Assembly: GCF_000829455.1 (NCBI RefSeq)
Contig: NZ_JXAK01000006.1
Coordinates: forward strand, 93,282-157,281
Direction of reading: 5' to 3'
DNA length: 64,000 bases
From: Gordoniibacillus kamchatkensis
GTDB taxonomy: Bacteria > Bacillota > Bacilli > Paenibacillales > NBRC-103111
Below the pieces are notes generated by a model that searched no databases, was not told where the DNA came from, and saw only the letters and a list, made by a program, of their open reading frames with translations. The translations under genes were made by a program, and so were the position numbers. Numbering within the stretch: the first letter of the stretch is position 1; each line of letters opens with the position of its first letter. Of the stretch, positions 45,997 to 56,110 are shown piece after piece.

Positions 45997-47000
45997 ATGA
46001 ATCGACGTTTGCGCTGGGGCGTTGTCGCTGCGCCCAAATTGCATTCAGATCGTTCATTCCGGCCGTCAAGCAGTCGCAGTTCGGCGAGGTCGCCGCGATT
46101 GCCAGCCGGGACCGGGAGAAGGCGCGTACAGCCGCCGAAACGCACGGCATTGCGAAGCATTACGGCAGCTATGCCGAGCTGCTGGCCGATCCGGATATCG
46201 ATGCCGTGTACATTCCGCTGCCTAATCATTTGCATCGCGAATGGACGATTCGCGCCGCGCGGGCTGGCAAGCACGTTCTGTGCGAGAAGCCGATGTCGCT
46301 GTCGGAGCGGCACGCGGTGCAAATGGTCGAAGCGTGCGAGCAGTTCGGTGTGAAACTGCAGGAATCGTTCGTATACCGGTATCACCCCCGATACGACCGT
46401 GTCCGTGAAATCGTGGCTTCCGGGGAGCTAGGCGACATTCGGGCGATGCACGGAACGTACACGTTCAACAAGTCTGCCGTAGCCCAAGACGTACGCTTCT
46501 CGCGGGAGATGGGAGGGGGCGGCTTGTACGACGTCGGCTGCTACTTGATCAGCGCGGCCAGATACGTGCTCGGACAAGAGCCGGTCGCTGCGACGGTGCA
46601 GGCTCTGTTTTCTCCGCAATATGACGATGTCGACATGATGGCCTCCGGTCTGTTGGAGTTCCCGAACAGCGTCGGGTTTACGTTCCAATGCGGGATGTGG
46701 GCGGAGTTCACGAACAGGCTTGAAATCCGCGGGACGGATGGCTTGATCGTGCTGCCGTCGGCGTTTACGCTGCGCGACCCGCTGAATCCGAACTTGCTTG
46801 TGACGGTGCGTGGGGAGACGCGCGAGGAGCCGATGGAGCGGCTTAACCAGTTCGCGCTGGAGGTAGACCGGTTTGCGAGGACGATACTGTTCGGCGAGCC
46901 GGAGCCGTTCGATCCGTGGGATAGCGTAAGGAACATGAAAGCGCTGGAAGCTTGCCTTACATCCGCTCGCGAGGGGAAGCGGATCGTCATCGAGCAGTAA
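45997..47000 (+). pseudogene. Gfo/Idh/MocA family oxidoreductase, frameshifted
   Basis: NAD(P)-dependent dehydrogenase family acting mostly on sugars and inositols. ATG 45997 follows GGAGGTG and reads MNRRLRWGVVAA; one base is missing between about 46028 and 46035, and the next frame continues QIAFRSFIPAVKQSQFGEVA through the Rossmann domain (DIDAVYIPLPNHLHREW), the catalytic-site motif CEKPMSLSERHA, and the C-terminal alpha/beta domain (GGGGLYDVGCYLISAARYVL). Corrected length is 334 residues, normal for the family. Earlier upstream starts in the second frame are out of context. Monocistronic; substrate unknown. Confidence 0.88.
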
Positions 47001-47077
47001 TCTTATTAGGGAACATCGGAGCGGCGCTCGAGGAGCGCCGACCACTTATTTATAACAATTTTTTCCGGTGGAGACTC

Positions 47078-47106
47078 TTGCCAAAAAGAGCGGATTTCGG
47101 TATAGT
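47078..47106 (+). promoter_or_regulatory. Promoter of the lipoprotein gene
   Basis: TTGCCA (47078-47083), 17 bases, TATAGT (47101-47106), about 85 bases before the start codon. Confidence 0.65.
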
Positions 47107-47192
47107 ACTAATCGTGATCTTAAATAGAACGACTAGTCGTTTTATAGCATGATCCGCCAATACTACCATTTTCAGCAAGAGGTGCATTCTTT

Positions 47193-47756
47193 ATGATGAA
47201 ACAATTCGTTACCGGCGCAGTGCTTTTATCTGTTATTGCGACCGGCGCAGCTTGCGGCAAGAACGATTCCGGAGCGACTCAAACCGTTAACGCCGGAGGC
47301 CAGCAGCAGCCAGCCGCCGGGCAGCAGACTCCAGCCGCCGCTCCCGCGGAAACCCAGGACGCGATCAATACGAAAGCGTATTTGGCAGCGCGTATGGCGC
47401 AAGAAAAAATCGATTTTGTCTTTCACGATAACAAAGACAAAGACGGCAATTTCATTTTGAACAAGTATTATCCTGATCAAGACAAGGCAACGGCGTTCTT
47501 GTCCGGATTTTATGATCCGGCGCTCGTCAAGAGCATGGTGGCGTTCTACGTGACCGACAAAAAATCCGGCGACTCGCCTATCATTAACAAGGACAACTTC
47601 TACAAAAAATCTCTCACCGACTCGAAGAAAGAAGAGATTGCCTTCGACGCGGCCAACACGAAAGATCAAGTGAAGTTCACGACGAAGGACGGAGCCGTCT
47701 ATACGATGAAGAAATCCGGCGACAACTTCATCGTGGCGAACCTGGAACAAAAATAA
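47193..47756 (+). CDS. Lipoprotein of unknown function
   Basis: A 187-residue protein with a signal sequence ending at lipobox TGAAC (Cys 21), then a Gln/Pro/Ala-rich linker (about residues 35-58) and a compact polar domain (TKAYLAARMAQEKIDFVFHD to the C-terminus) rich in Lys and Asp. Spacing of hydrophobic residues suggests a small alpha/beta fold of the DUF4878/NTF2-like sort, but I cannot assign a family. AGAGGTG lies nine bases before ATG 47193. It has its own promoter at 47078. From 47757 to tRNA-Val at 48012 there is only the tRNA promoter. Confidence 0.78.
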   Translation: MMKQFVTGAVLLSVIATGAACGKNDSGATQTVNAGGQQQPAAGQQTPAAAPAETQDAINTKAYLAARMAQEKIDFVFHDNKDKDGNFILNKYYPDQDKATAFLSGFYDPALVKSMVAFYVTDKKSGDSPIINKDNFYKKSLTDSKKEEIAFDAANTKDQVKFTTKDGAVYTMKKSGDNFIVANLEQK

Positions 47757-47951
47757 GACAGGCTGTGCCCGGTGCAGCCTGCCTCGGAGCCGCTTCGCAA
47801 ACCGCGATGCGGCCCTTCTATTTCCCGGGCGAGCGCAGGAATCGGTCGCGTTCGACACCGGCTGCAGATTAGCGGCATGCGAAGGGGAAAGACGTGGCGA
47901 TTGTTGTCGTCGGCGGATAGCTTGTTTTCGTTAAAAATGCTTTGTCCGCGG

Positions 47952-47980
47952 TTGACATCTGTTCCAATCCTTGATATCAT
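47952..47980 (+). promoter_or_regulatory. Promoter of tRNA-Val
   Basis: TTGACA (47952-47957), 17 bases, TATCAT (47975-47980), 32 bases before the mature tRNA. Confidence 0.78.
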
Positions 47981-48011
47981 ACAACTTGTCGCCGCAAAAC
48001 GACGCTAGCAT

Positions 48012-48084
48012 GACTCGGTAGCTCAGCCGGGAGAGCACCATCTTGACAGGGTGGGGGTCGCTGGTTCGAACCCAGTCCGAGTCA
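48012..48084 (+). tRNA. tRNA-Val (GAC)
   Basis: A 73-base cloverleaf: acceptor GACTCGG / CCGAGTC, D-arm TAGCTCAGCCGGGAGAGC, anticodon loop TTGACAG giving GAC, T-arm CTGGTTCGAACCCAG. CCA is not encoded. It is a single-gene unit with its own promoter and terminator. Confidence 0.92.
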
Positions 48085-48103
48085 TTAGTTTTATTACGGA
48101 AGA

Positions 48104-48129
48104 AGCCCTTTAACAAAAGGGCTTTTTTT
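48104..48129 (+). terminator. Terminator of tRNA-Val
   Basis: Stem AGCCCTTT / AAAGGGCT-like with short loop and seven T residues, 20 bases after the tRNA. From here to the kinase end at 48316 I see no further feature. Confidence 0.82.
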
Positions 48130-48315
48130 GATGCGCGATCGGCAGCGCACAATGCTCGAGGGTGAAAGTCGCAGCTGCGCCGCAGGTGGCGGAAGCGGAT
48201 AGAAGACCTATAGTGTCTACCTGAAGTGCGATGAGCCGATGACGAACACCCCCGACAGCGGCTATGCTCATCCCAAAAAATAAGCCTCGAATGAGATTCG
48301 AGAGCTCGATGACGG

Positions 48316-49725
48316 TCACCCATGTCCGGGCACCTGCTTTGGCGTGAACTGCTTGCCCGGAAAGCGCAGTACAAAAGTAGTTCCTTTGTCGCGCTCCGTT
48401 TCGGCTACTAGAATAGAGCCGCCGTGCTTTTGCATGACGCCGTAGCAATAGCTGAGTCCAAGCCCGAACCGGTCCGGATTCCTTTTGGTCGTAAAGAAGG
48501 GATCGAATATTTTCTCGATGTTTGCGTCGGCGATGCCGGAACCGTTGTCCTTGACGGCGATCGTCAATTTATTTTTGCTGTATTTGGTGGATATTTCGAG
48601 AACCCCCTCGCCCGGCCGCATCGCATCAACCGCATTCAGGCATAGGTTGTTCAACACTTCCTTCAGATGGTCGATGTCGCAGATCAATTCTCCGTCCGCT
48701 TCGCAGCGGGTCATGAGCTTCATATGCTTGGCCTCGAGGATCGGGGCAATCGTTTGAATCGTATAGTCGATAATCGTCTGGAGCGAATATGGGCGCTCGA
48801 TCAGAATGATATTGTTCGCCTTCTCCTTGATCCGGTTGATCATGTTCAGCATATGACTCGTAATCTGGTGAATGACCGCCAGCTGTTCGACAGCCGTCTC
48901 AGGTTGCCCGTTCTCGATATAAGTTTTCGTTCGTTCGTTCAAGTAATTGATTTTGGAGATTTCGTTTTTGAGCGAATGGCTGAGGATGGACGTTCCTAAC
49001 GTCAAAGCTCGCATCGAGTAATCGTACCTCTCTCTCTCAAACCGCACTTTGATTCCCCACATGCCGTATTTCACGCCGTAAACGATAAAGCAGACAACCA
49101 TCAGCAAAATAAGCAAATAATTGAACTGCCACAGGCCGTTGCTTTCGATGGTCACTCCCGAGAGCTCAAACGTCAGCCGGGAGGTGCCGGCGAAATCCAT
49201 AGAGTAGGACCAGAGAAGGGCGATAATAGTGACGCTGGCCGTTCGAATATGGCCCTTGCGGATCGCGGCATTTTTTTCTTTCCAGCAGCCGATAACAAAG
49301 CCGATGCAGCCGGCCAGCATATAGATGCCGACTTTGTATCGGATGGACGCGATGTCGATGACGTGAAAGGGACTGGTGGCGAGATGGTAGATTAGCAGGA
49401 GGAGAGGCGGAAGCGCAAGAAGAGCGATGACGGTTTTCCTCCGCTTGAATTTCCAGTTGCAGAAGTAGAAGGAGCTGGCCAGGAAAGCCCAATGTAGAAA
49501 GTACCAGTACATATATGCCGCGATGACAGTGATCGTGATCAGCGTTTGTTTGAACGGGAGCGGGAGCGGATGGTGTCGTTCCAGGAAGGGGATGATGACC
49601 AGGTTCGTAGAAGCCGAGAAGCTGCTGCAGCCCCCGATGGCCAAAGCGATTCCTATCATGAGCGGAAATCCGGTTTTTCCGTTGCGAATCAGGATAATCG
49701 AAAGAGACCAAACGGCTATAAACAT
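48316..49725 (-). CDS. Membrane-bound sensor histidine kinase
   Basis: A protein of at least 469 residues. About seven hydrophobic helices fill residues 1-225 with short loops, then a cytoplasmic kinase: phosphoacceptor region SILSHSLKNEISKINYLNER (His in SHSLKNE), N-box LNNLCLNAVDAM, G1 KDNGSGIADANIE, F-box FDPFFTTK and G2 RFGLGLSYCYG. ATG 49725 lacks a good ribosome binding site and begins inside the first helix. AGGGGG on the minus strand points to an ATC codon five codons upstream (IVYILMFIAVW), so the true N-terminus may be slightly longer. Divergent from the response regulator at 49839, its likely partner. Confidence 0.88.
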   Translation of the reverse strand: MFIAVWSLSIILIRNGKTGFPLMIGIALAIGGCSSFSASTNLVIIPFLERHHPLPLPFKQTLITITVIAAYMYWYFLHWAFLASSFYFCNWKFKRRKTVIALLALPPLLLLIYHLATSPFHVIDIASIRYKVGIYMLAGCIGFVIGCWKEKNAAIRKGHIRTASVTIIALLWSYSMDFAGTSRLTFELSGVTIESNGLWQFNYLLILLMVVCFIVYGVKYGMWGIKVRFERERYDYSMRALTLGTSILSHSLKNEISKINYLNERTKTYIENGQPETAVEQLAVIHQITSHMLNMINRIKEKANNIILIERPYSLQTIIDYTIQTIAPILEAKHMKLMTRCEADGELICDIDHLKEVLNNLCLNAVDAMRPGEGVLEISTKYSKNKLTIAVKDNGSGIADANIEKIFDPFFTTKRNPDRFGLGLSYCYGVMQKHGGSILVAETERDKGTTFVLRFPGKQFTPKQVPGHG

Positions 49726-49766
49726 AAGGATATAAACGATAGGAGTAGCCCCCTAAAAAAGAGATC

Positions 49767-49795
49767 TTCTGCTAAAAAATAGAAGCCCATATAAT
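49767..49795 (+). promoter_or_regulatory. Promoter of the response regulator gene
   Basis: TTCTGC (49767-49772), 17 bases, TATAAT (49790-49795). The -35 box is weak and the -10 perfect. Transcription would start about 40 bases before ATG 49839. Confidence 0.55.
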
Positions 49796-49838
49796 GAAGA
49801 TATTAATGGAAAATCGGTTTCATTAAAAGAGGGATACG

Positions 49839-50435
49839 ATGAGCAAAATCAAAGTTTTGCTAGTGGAAGACGACGCTTTTTGGCGATCGCGATTGTCCCG
49901 GGATTTGGGCGCCGAGGCGGATATCGAGGTGGTGGGAACGGCCACCGACCGGGAGGAAGCGGTAGCCGTTCTGCGGCGGAGCGAGGCGGATGTCGTCCTG
50001 CTCGATGTCAACTTGACGGAAAATAATCTCGATGGCTTGGAGGCAGCCAGAGAAATAAACCGCCTATCCACGCAGCAGCGCCCGATCCGGATCGTGATGC
50101 TGACTTCCATAGACGAAGAAGACGTCATTATTCGCTCGTTTCAGAACGGCGCAACGAACTATATGACCAAATCAAGCTGCGAGGACATCCTGAAGGCGAT
50201 TCGAGACGCTTACTCCGGCAGGTCGGCCATCCATCCGGATGCCGCTCCGGTGCTTGTCCGGGAAATGCAGCTGAGCGTTCTTACCCCGATGGAAAAAGAG
50301 GTTTATAAATGGCGGGAAAAGGGACTAAGCAAAAACCAAATTGCCGAAAAGCTGTTCAAATCGGTCAACACGATCAAATCTCAGCTGAAGAGCATCAGAA
50401 ATAAACTGCGGACCGACGATCGTCAGGACGAATGA
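49839..50435 (+). CDS. NarL/LuxR-family response regulator
   Basis: A 198-residue two-domain regulator. The receiver (residues 1-125) has acidic residues VEDDAF, phosphorylation Asp in VVLLDVNLTENNLDG, MLTS and the switch Lys in NYMTKSS. The LuxR-type helix-turn-helix (residues 140-195) reads LTPMEKEVYKWREKGLSKNQ, IAEKLFKSVNTIKSQLKSI. AGAGGG precedes the ATG. It is divergent from the histidine kinase and is followed, about 90 bases downstream, by the GH44 glucanase gene on the same strand, which is a candidate target. That link is inference from position. Confidence 0.93.
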   Translation: MSKIKVLLVEDDAFWRSRLSRDLGAEADIEVVGTATDREEAVAVLRRSEADVVLLDVNLTENNLDGLEAAREINRLSTQQRPIRIVMLTSIDEEDVIIRSFQNGATNYMTKSSCEDILKAIRDAYSGRSAIHPDAAPVLVREMQLSVLTPMEKEVYKWREKGLSKNQIAEKLFKSVNTIKSQLKSIRNKLRTDDRQDE

Positions 50436-50528
50436 AGGGGGTGAGAAAAATCACCCTTTCTGCAGCGCGAGTTGTCAGGTATACTCCGATTTGTTGTTCA
50501 TCCAAACCTTGGAAGGGAGATACCTGTA

Positions 50529-53500
50529 TTGTTCGTACGATTCAACAAAATCCGGCTTCGTCTGCCGGCAGCATTCATGGCTTGCGTGCTGATGCTGAGC
50601 GTCTTCGGATTGTTCGGTCCGGCCAATTCCGCGGCAGCGGAGGTTTCCATAGAAACGTCCGCCGAAGCGCTCCCGGCGACCGTGAGTCCCGGTTCGAGCA
50701 CCGTCGTGAATGTGAATGTCAAGTCTCCGGAAAATTTATCTGTCTTAGTCGATTTGGAAATTTTCGATGCTTCCTTGAAGAAAGTGGCGCAAATGTTCAA
50801 GGATAATGTGAATGTAACTGCAGGTGAGCAGACGACGGTCCCGTTCACGTGGAGCGTCCCAGCCAATCTGCCGCAAGGCAGCTATATCGTCAGCCTCGGC
50901 ATCTTCGGCGCCGGCTGGAACGGCCAGTACAAATGGCAAGCGGGAGCAGCCAAAATCAATGTAAGCGGCGGCGGCTCCTCCGCGCCCGGCTTTACGAGCA
51001 GCGCGGCGGCGACCCCGAGCAGTCTCGCGCCAGGCAATTCGGTCGGCATTGACGCTACCGTAACGGCCAGCGTATATGCCGAAGCGCTGGTTGACGTCAA
51101 TGTGATCCGGCCGGACGGCGTCAAGGCTCTGGTACAAACGTTTGCGCAAACGTTTGAAGCGGCGCAAGCCAAACATTTTCCCGCCTCATGGGCCGTTCCG
51201 CAAGATGCGCCGGCAGGCCCGTATAAAGTGGAGATCGACGTCCTGAAACCGGACCGCACCCAAACGTACCATGTGAACGCGGATGCCGGGCAATTTACGG
51301 TCGCTTCCTCCACGAGCGGTTCCAAAATCAAAGTAAGCGTAAAAACGAACTCGAACGCGTCCACCCAGCAGCCGAGTCCAGGCCTCGAAATTACGAATGT
51401 GAGCAATGAGCCGCTGAATCTCAGCGACATGAAAGCGAGATATTATTTTACCATTGACGGCGAGAAGCCGTTGGCGGTTGACTTCTGGACGACAACGGCA
51501 AAAGCGAACGTTACGGCGCGCTTCGTCAAAATGCCGGTTCCGTCGGCCAGCGCGGATTATTATTTGGAGATCGGGTTTACTGCCGCCGCCGGGACGCTGG
51601 CGCCAAACGCCAAAGTCGGCGTATACACATGGTTCAACAAGCAGGATTGGTCCTCCTTCAACCAGACCGATGATTATTCGTTTACGAACTCTTCCGCAGT
51701 CCAGGACAGCGTAAAATCAACCGGCTACTTGTCCGGTCACTTGAATTGGGGCGCTGAGCCCGCGCTGCTCGACATCCCGCCTTATCCGTCCAATCTGACC
51801 GCCGCTGCGGCGGATACGTCCATTGCCGTCACCTGGGATGCCGTAGTGGACGCAACCGGATACGATGTGGAGGCGGACGGCCGGCTTATCGAAAATTTGA
51901 CCGAATCGCGCTACACCGACTCCTGGCTTCGGCCTGGAACGTGGCACACTTATAAAGTGCGAACCAAGCAAGCGGGCAAGGTAAGCATATGGAGCTCTCC
52001 GCTCACCGTGAAGACGACAGGCCAGCAAGTGCTGCCCGCGCCTGCGAATGTTAAAGCGAAGCCGGCGGAGACTGCGGTGACCGTCACCTGGGACCGCTTG
52101 ACCGAAGCCGTTACAGGCTATGACATCGAGGTCGACGGTACCGTTACGGACGTCAGCACGAACACAACCTACCAGCATAGCGGCCTCGTCTCCGGGTCTC
52201 AGCACTCTTACAGGGTTAGAGCGAAGGACGGCGGCACACTCGGTCCTTGGAGCGATTTGATCAAAGCGAATACGATTTTTGTGCCGACAGGACCGTTCAC
52301 GGTGAACTTCCAGGTGGACACTTCAGCGGACAGAGCGCCGATCAGCCCTTATATTTACGGGACGAACGAAGATCTTGCCGGAATCGACAAGTGGGGCGCC
52401 AGAAGAATTGGCGGCAACCGGATGTCCACCTACAACTGGGAGAACAACGCTTCCAATGCCGGTGCCGACTATTTCAATAGAAGCGACAACTACATTCCTT
52501 GGTACTATGGCGGCGTGCCTTGGGGCGGGAATATGGATGAGCCCGGGGTCGGCGTGGCGGGTTTCCATCGAAAATCTCTGGAGAAGGGAAGCCTTCACCC
52601 TGGCGACGCTGCAGACGGCAGGGTATGTGGCAAGAGATAAGAACGGGGACGTGACGCAGGGGGAAACGGCACCTTCCGAAAGATGGGACGAAGTCAAGGC
52701 GGCCAAAGGAGCACCGTTCAGCTTGACCCCGGATTTGAACGATCATGTCGTGTACATGGACGAATTCGTCAACCTGATGGCGCACCAGTTCGGCGACGCC
52801 TCGACACCGACGGGAATCAAAGGCTATGAGATCGATAACGAGCCTAGCCTGTGGTACAGCTCCCATCCTTATATGCATCCTTCCAAACCTGGGGCCGCCG
52901 AAGTGGTGAGCAAAGGAATCGATCTGGCGAAAGCGGTCAAGAAAGTTGACCCTTCCGCTCAAATGTTCGGTCCCGTCTCCTACGGCATCGACGAAATGTA
53001 CGATATGCACGGCGCCGACGACTGGATCTCGGTGAAGGGCAGCTACAGCTGGTATATGGATTACTATCTGGACAAATTCAGAATCGCTTCTCTTCAAGAG
53101 GGCCGGAGATTGCTTGACGTACTGGATATTCACTGGTATCCCGAAGTGCAGGCCGGCGGCTACCGGATTACGGACCGCGCCTCCTACGACAACCTGGAAG
53201 CGAACAAAGCGCGCATGCAGGCGCCGCGGTCGCTGTGGGATCCGAGCTACACGGAGAACAGCTGGATCAGCCAATGGCGCAGCTCCTACCTGCCGCTCAT
53301 TCCGAGGCTGAAGCAGTCGATCGACATGTACAATCCCGATACGAAGATCGCCATTACGGAATACAACTACGGCGGAGAAAATAACGTATACGGCGGTATC
53401 GCGGAAGCGGATTTGCTCGGTATTTTCGGCAAATACGGGGTGTACGAAACGAATTTCTGGAAAATGGTCAACGGCTTGACGGATGCTCCTTACATCAATT

Positions 53501-53850
53501 CGGCTTTCAACCTGTACACCAACTATGACGGCAATCATTCCGCGTTCGGAGATACGAAGATCAAAGCGGAAACATCGGATATCGACAACAGCTCCATCTA
53601 CGGCTCGGTATTCAAAGACAGCAACAATGACCTTCACCTGATCGCGCTCAACAAGAATAACGACTTTGACATGAACGCCGTCTTCAACATCGCCGGAGGA
53701 ACCCGGTATGCGTCGGCCAGAGTCTGGGCCTTCGACGGCAGCAGCCCGACCGTAACGGAACGGGCGCCGGTCACCGGCATCAGCGGTTCGACCTTTGCGT
53801 ACACGATCCCGAAGCTGACGGCCGTACACATCGTACTGAAGGCGCAATAG
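50529..53850 (+). pseudogene. Multi-modular GH44 endoglucanase/xyloglucanase, frameshifted
   Basis: Secreted plant-polysaccharide hydrolase of about 1106 residues after correction. Order: signal peptide (FMACVLMLSVFGLFGPANSA), two beta-sandwich domains (about 35-140 and 145-255), a CBM3-like module (about 265-415, KIKVSVKTNSN to MKARYYFTIDG), two fibronectin type III domains (about 418-500 and 502-588), and the GH44 catalytic domain from about 590 (FQVDTSADRAPISPYIYGTN). The catalytic Glu residues lie in YEIDNEPSLW and ITEYNYGGEN. Near 52588-52590 one extra A breaks the frame (EKG then AFTLATLQTAGYVARD). TTG 50529 follows GGGAG and begins just before the signal peptide. CBM3 usually binds crystalline cellulose. 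It lies next to a two-component system. Confidence 0.87.
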
Positions 53851-53874
53851 CCGAAATCGGTCCGGGGCGATCAC

Positions 53875-53903
53875 AAAAAAGCTCTTGCAAAAGAGCTTTT
53901 TTT
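53875..53903 (+). terminator. Terminator after the GH44 gene
   Basis: Stem AAAAAAGCTCTT / AAGAGCTTTTTTT with loop GCAA, 24 bases after the stop codon. Confidence 0.92.
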
Positions 53904-54020
53904 GTTGTGAGGAACTTATCATACGAATCATTGCGGGAACTGCTGCGGCAATCTTTTTTGTGCAGGAAAAAACGGGAAGAGCGTCGAATTTTGTTGCATC
54001 AACAGCGGAGGATAACACGG

Positions 54021-55170
54021 ATGAACGAATTTGAAAGACAGCAGCGAATTTATAACGACGAAATGATACGCCAGCAAGCAAGATCGGATTACCATAACCA
54101 AAATAAAAACGGCGATGGTGATGCAGGAACTGCAGTTATAGTCATCGTTTTACTAATAGGTTCGGGAGTATTATGGATATTTAACCATCATCCCATCATT
54201 TTTTGGTCTATAGTGGGGCTGTTAATACTTTTTGTGATAAGTTTTATTTTATACAAAATAGGAATGAAAATTGACGAAAGAACCCGTCAACGAGAAGCAC
54301 TTCGAAGACGTGAGGAAGAAAGACTAAAGAAATTTCAAGAGCAACAACTGCTTCTCGAGAAAGAAAAAGAACAAAAGCGGTTCGAAAAAGAGAAACAAAG
54401 GCTGGAGAAAGAAAGGGAAGCGCAAGCTTCGGGAAAAAAGATACTTATCGTCGATGATCAGAACGGTATTAGAGTCTTATTGATGGTGGAGTTTGGGAGG
54501 CACGGTTTAAAACCATACCAAGCATCGAATGGCAAACTTGCGCTTGAGATCTATCGCGAAGTGAAACCGGATGTCGTGATTTTGGATATGAAAATGCCTG
54601 GGATGGATGGACTCGAAGTATTGAAAGAAATCAAAAAAACGGATCCAATAGCAAAGATTATCATGATTTCGGCATACGGCGAATTAGATATGATAAAGGA
54701 GCTTCGAATATGGAGCGCTGGATTGCTTTAATAAGCCGTTCGATATGGAGGACTTATTAGTCAGGACATTTGAAGTTCTCAGTTTGGAAATTGTTCCCCC
54801 CGATTGGGAAGAATGCACGTTTGAAGAAGCGGAAAACCAATATAATGCGGGCAAATTAATCAAATCTCTTGTCAGCAATAAGGAGTTTTCCAAAAGCACC
54901 ATGGAACTTCATTTGAGTCCCGAGGAATATAAAGGGAAGTGGGTCTACCGCAAAAGCGGTTATGAAGCATCTTCAAAGGCAACGGCTGAAGTAACAGCTC
55001 CCACCCCGGTCTGGGAAGAGTGCCTTTTTGAGGAGGCAGAAAATTATTTTAAAACCGGAATCCCGATAAAATCGGCTGTCACCAACAAAATGTACTCCAA
55101 GGACGGGGAAGACTTGAGCTTTTTAATCCCCTCCGAAATCAGAGGGAAATGGCTGTATTTAAGACCTTAG
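54021..55170 (+). pseudogene. Membrane-tethered Spo0F-like receiver with two C-terminal WEEC repeats, frameshifted
   Basis: ATG 54021 follows GGAGG. Residues 36-80 form two helices (AVIVIVLLIGSGVLWIF and FWSIVGLLILFVISFILY). Residues 82-138 are a highly charged coiled coil. Residues 139-260 are a receiver strikingly like Spo0F: KKILIVDDQNGIRVLL, phosphorylation Asp in VVILDMKMPGMDG, and AYGELDMIKE. The frame breaks near 54703-54712 and continues as GALDCFNKPFDMEDLL, which restores the Spo0F end. Then come two repeats of about 50 residues, starting WEECTFEEAEN and WEECLFEEAEN and ending GKWVYRK and GKWLYLRP. The gene is more AT-rich than its neighbours. A phosphorelay role is inferred; the repeat is unknown to me. 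Confidence 0.75.
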
Positions 55171-55178
55171 CATGAAGT

Positions 55179-55214
55179 GAAGAAGCCTTGCTTTGCAAGG
55201 CTTCTTCGCATTTT
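55179..55214. terminator. Terminator between receiver gene and DinB-family gene
   Basis: Stem GAAGAAGCCTTG / CAAGGCTTCTTC with a five-base loop, then GCATTTTC; the flanks favour use by the plus-strand gene but either convergent gene may use it. Confidence 0.8.
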
Positions 55215-55223
55215 CAGCTCATT

Positions 55224-55712
55224 TCAAACAAGATCGGTATCGGGAGGATTGTAACCTAAGTGCCGAGCCATCGAGACGATTTGTCCCTTATGATGAAACT
55301 CGTGTGTCTCGGTATGGGTTAAGAGCCATAACGGAGTCGTGCTCCACGGTTCTTCCTGCCACTTCACGTGATTCGCCACAGGCTCGAGCATGCGGGAATG
55401 GAATTCATCCAAAAACTTCTGCACCGCCTCGTCCGCTGCCTCGAATCTGTCCCGAACCTTCCTGACGTCCGAATGCTCAATATCATGCGCGGAAGCGAAC
55501 GAAAAGTCGGCTCGCCTCAGTTTAAAGGCGAAGGACCCAAGCCAGTAGCGATAGCAATCAGCAACGTGTATGTGAGTCTTTATAATGCTGCCGCTGCCGA
55601 AGTTTGGAACCGTGATATGTAACGTTTGCAACGGAATCTCTTCCAGAAACGCAAACAAAGTTTGTCTCGTGGACTTAATTAAGCCGTATTGTTGCTTCAA
55701 AACATCCTGCAT
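55224..55712 (-). CDS. DinB family protein (putative metal-dependent hydrolase/thiol transferase fold)
   Basis: A 162-residue four-helix-bundle protein of the DinB/YfiT group. Candidate metal-binding His residues lie in KTHIHVADCYRYWLGSF and in LTHTETHEFHHKGQIVSM, the latter being the typical HEFHHKGQ signature. Members are induced by DNA damage or act with low-molecular-weight thiols, but most have no assigned role. An A/G-rich weak ribosome binding site precedes the ATG at 55712. Monocistronic on the minus strand. Confidence 0.88.
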   Translation of the reverse strand: MQDVLKQQYGLIKSTRQTLFAFLEEIPLQTLHITVPNFGSGSIIKTHIHVADCYRYWLGSFAFKLRRADFSFASAHDIEHSDVRKVRDRFEAADEAVQKFLDEFHSRMLEPVANHVKWQEEPWSTTPLWLLTHTETHEFHHKGQIVSMARHLGYNPPDTDLV

Positions 55713-55800
55713 TGAACATCAACCCTTTCTGAATAACAACCCTATAAAACTATACTACATGAACGAACGGAGATGCAGCTATGCATGGTTTATATGTAAA

Positions 55801-55974
55801 TTAACCTTGCCGCACGGCCTGAACATATGGGACGCGGCGGCCGGCGCTCTCATCGTGCAGGTAGCCGGCGGGCGCATTACCGATACGCGGGGCAATCCGT
55901 TCGGGCTCGCGACGAAGGACGTATTTTGCAGCAACGGTTTGATCCATCGGGAGCTGCAGGCTTACTTGAAATAG
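55801..55974 (+). pseudogene. C-terminal remnant of an inositol monophosphatase family protein
   Basis: The reading frame ending at 55974 reads HGLNIWDAAAGALIVQVAGG, RITDTRGNPFG and VFCSNGLIHRELQAYL. This is the C-terminal third of IMPase/SuhB-type phosphatases (WD.AAG..L...AGG..TD), including the last metal-binding Asp. The rest of the enzyme, with the catalytic GT and DPIDGT motifs, is absent; the preceding codons have no similarity. It is therefore a decayed fragment. No ribosome binding site or promoter was seen. Confidence 0.7.
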
Positions 55975-56110
55975 GCGGCGCAGAACAGGACTGAACGCGT
56001 TCGAGTCCTGTTCCATGTCGTCATCATTGCGGAGGTCCGAATCGGTAATCTGCGCATAGCTTTGCGTCCGCTTCCTCATAATACAGAAAAAAACTAATGG
56101 TGGTAAACGC

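Noticed and set aside
55585..55800. N-terminal part of the ORF ending in the IMPase remnant
   Set aside because: It is antisense to the DinB gene start and has no similarity to IMPases; only the part after 55801 is supported.
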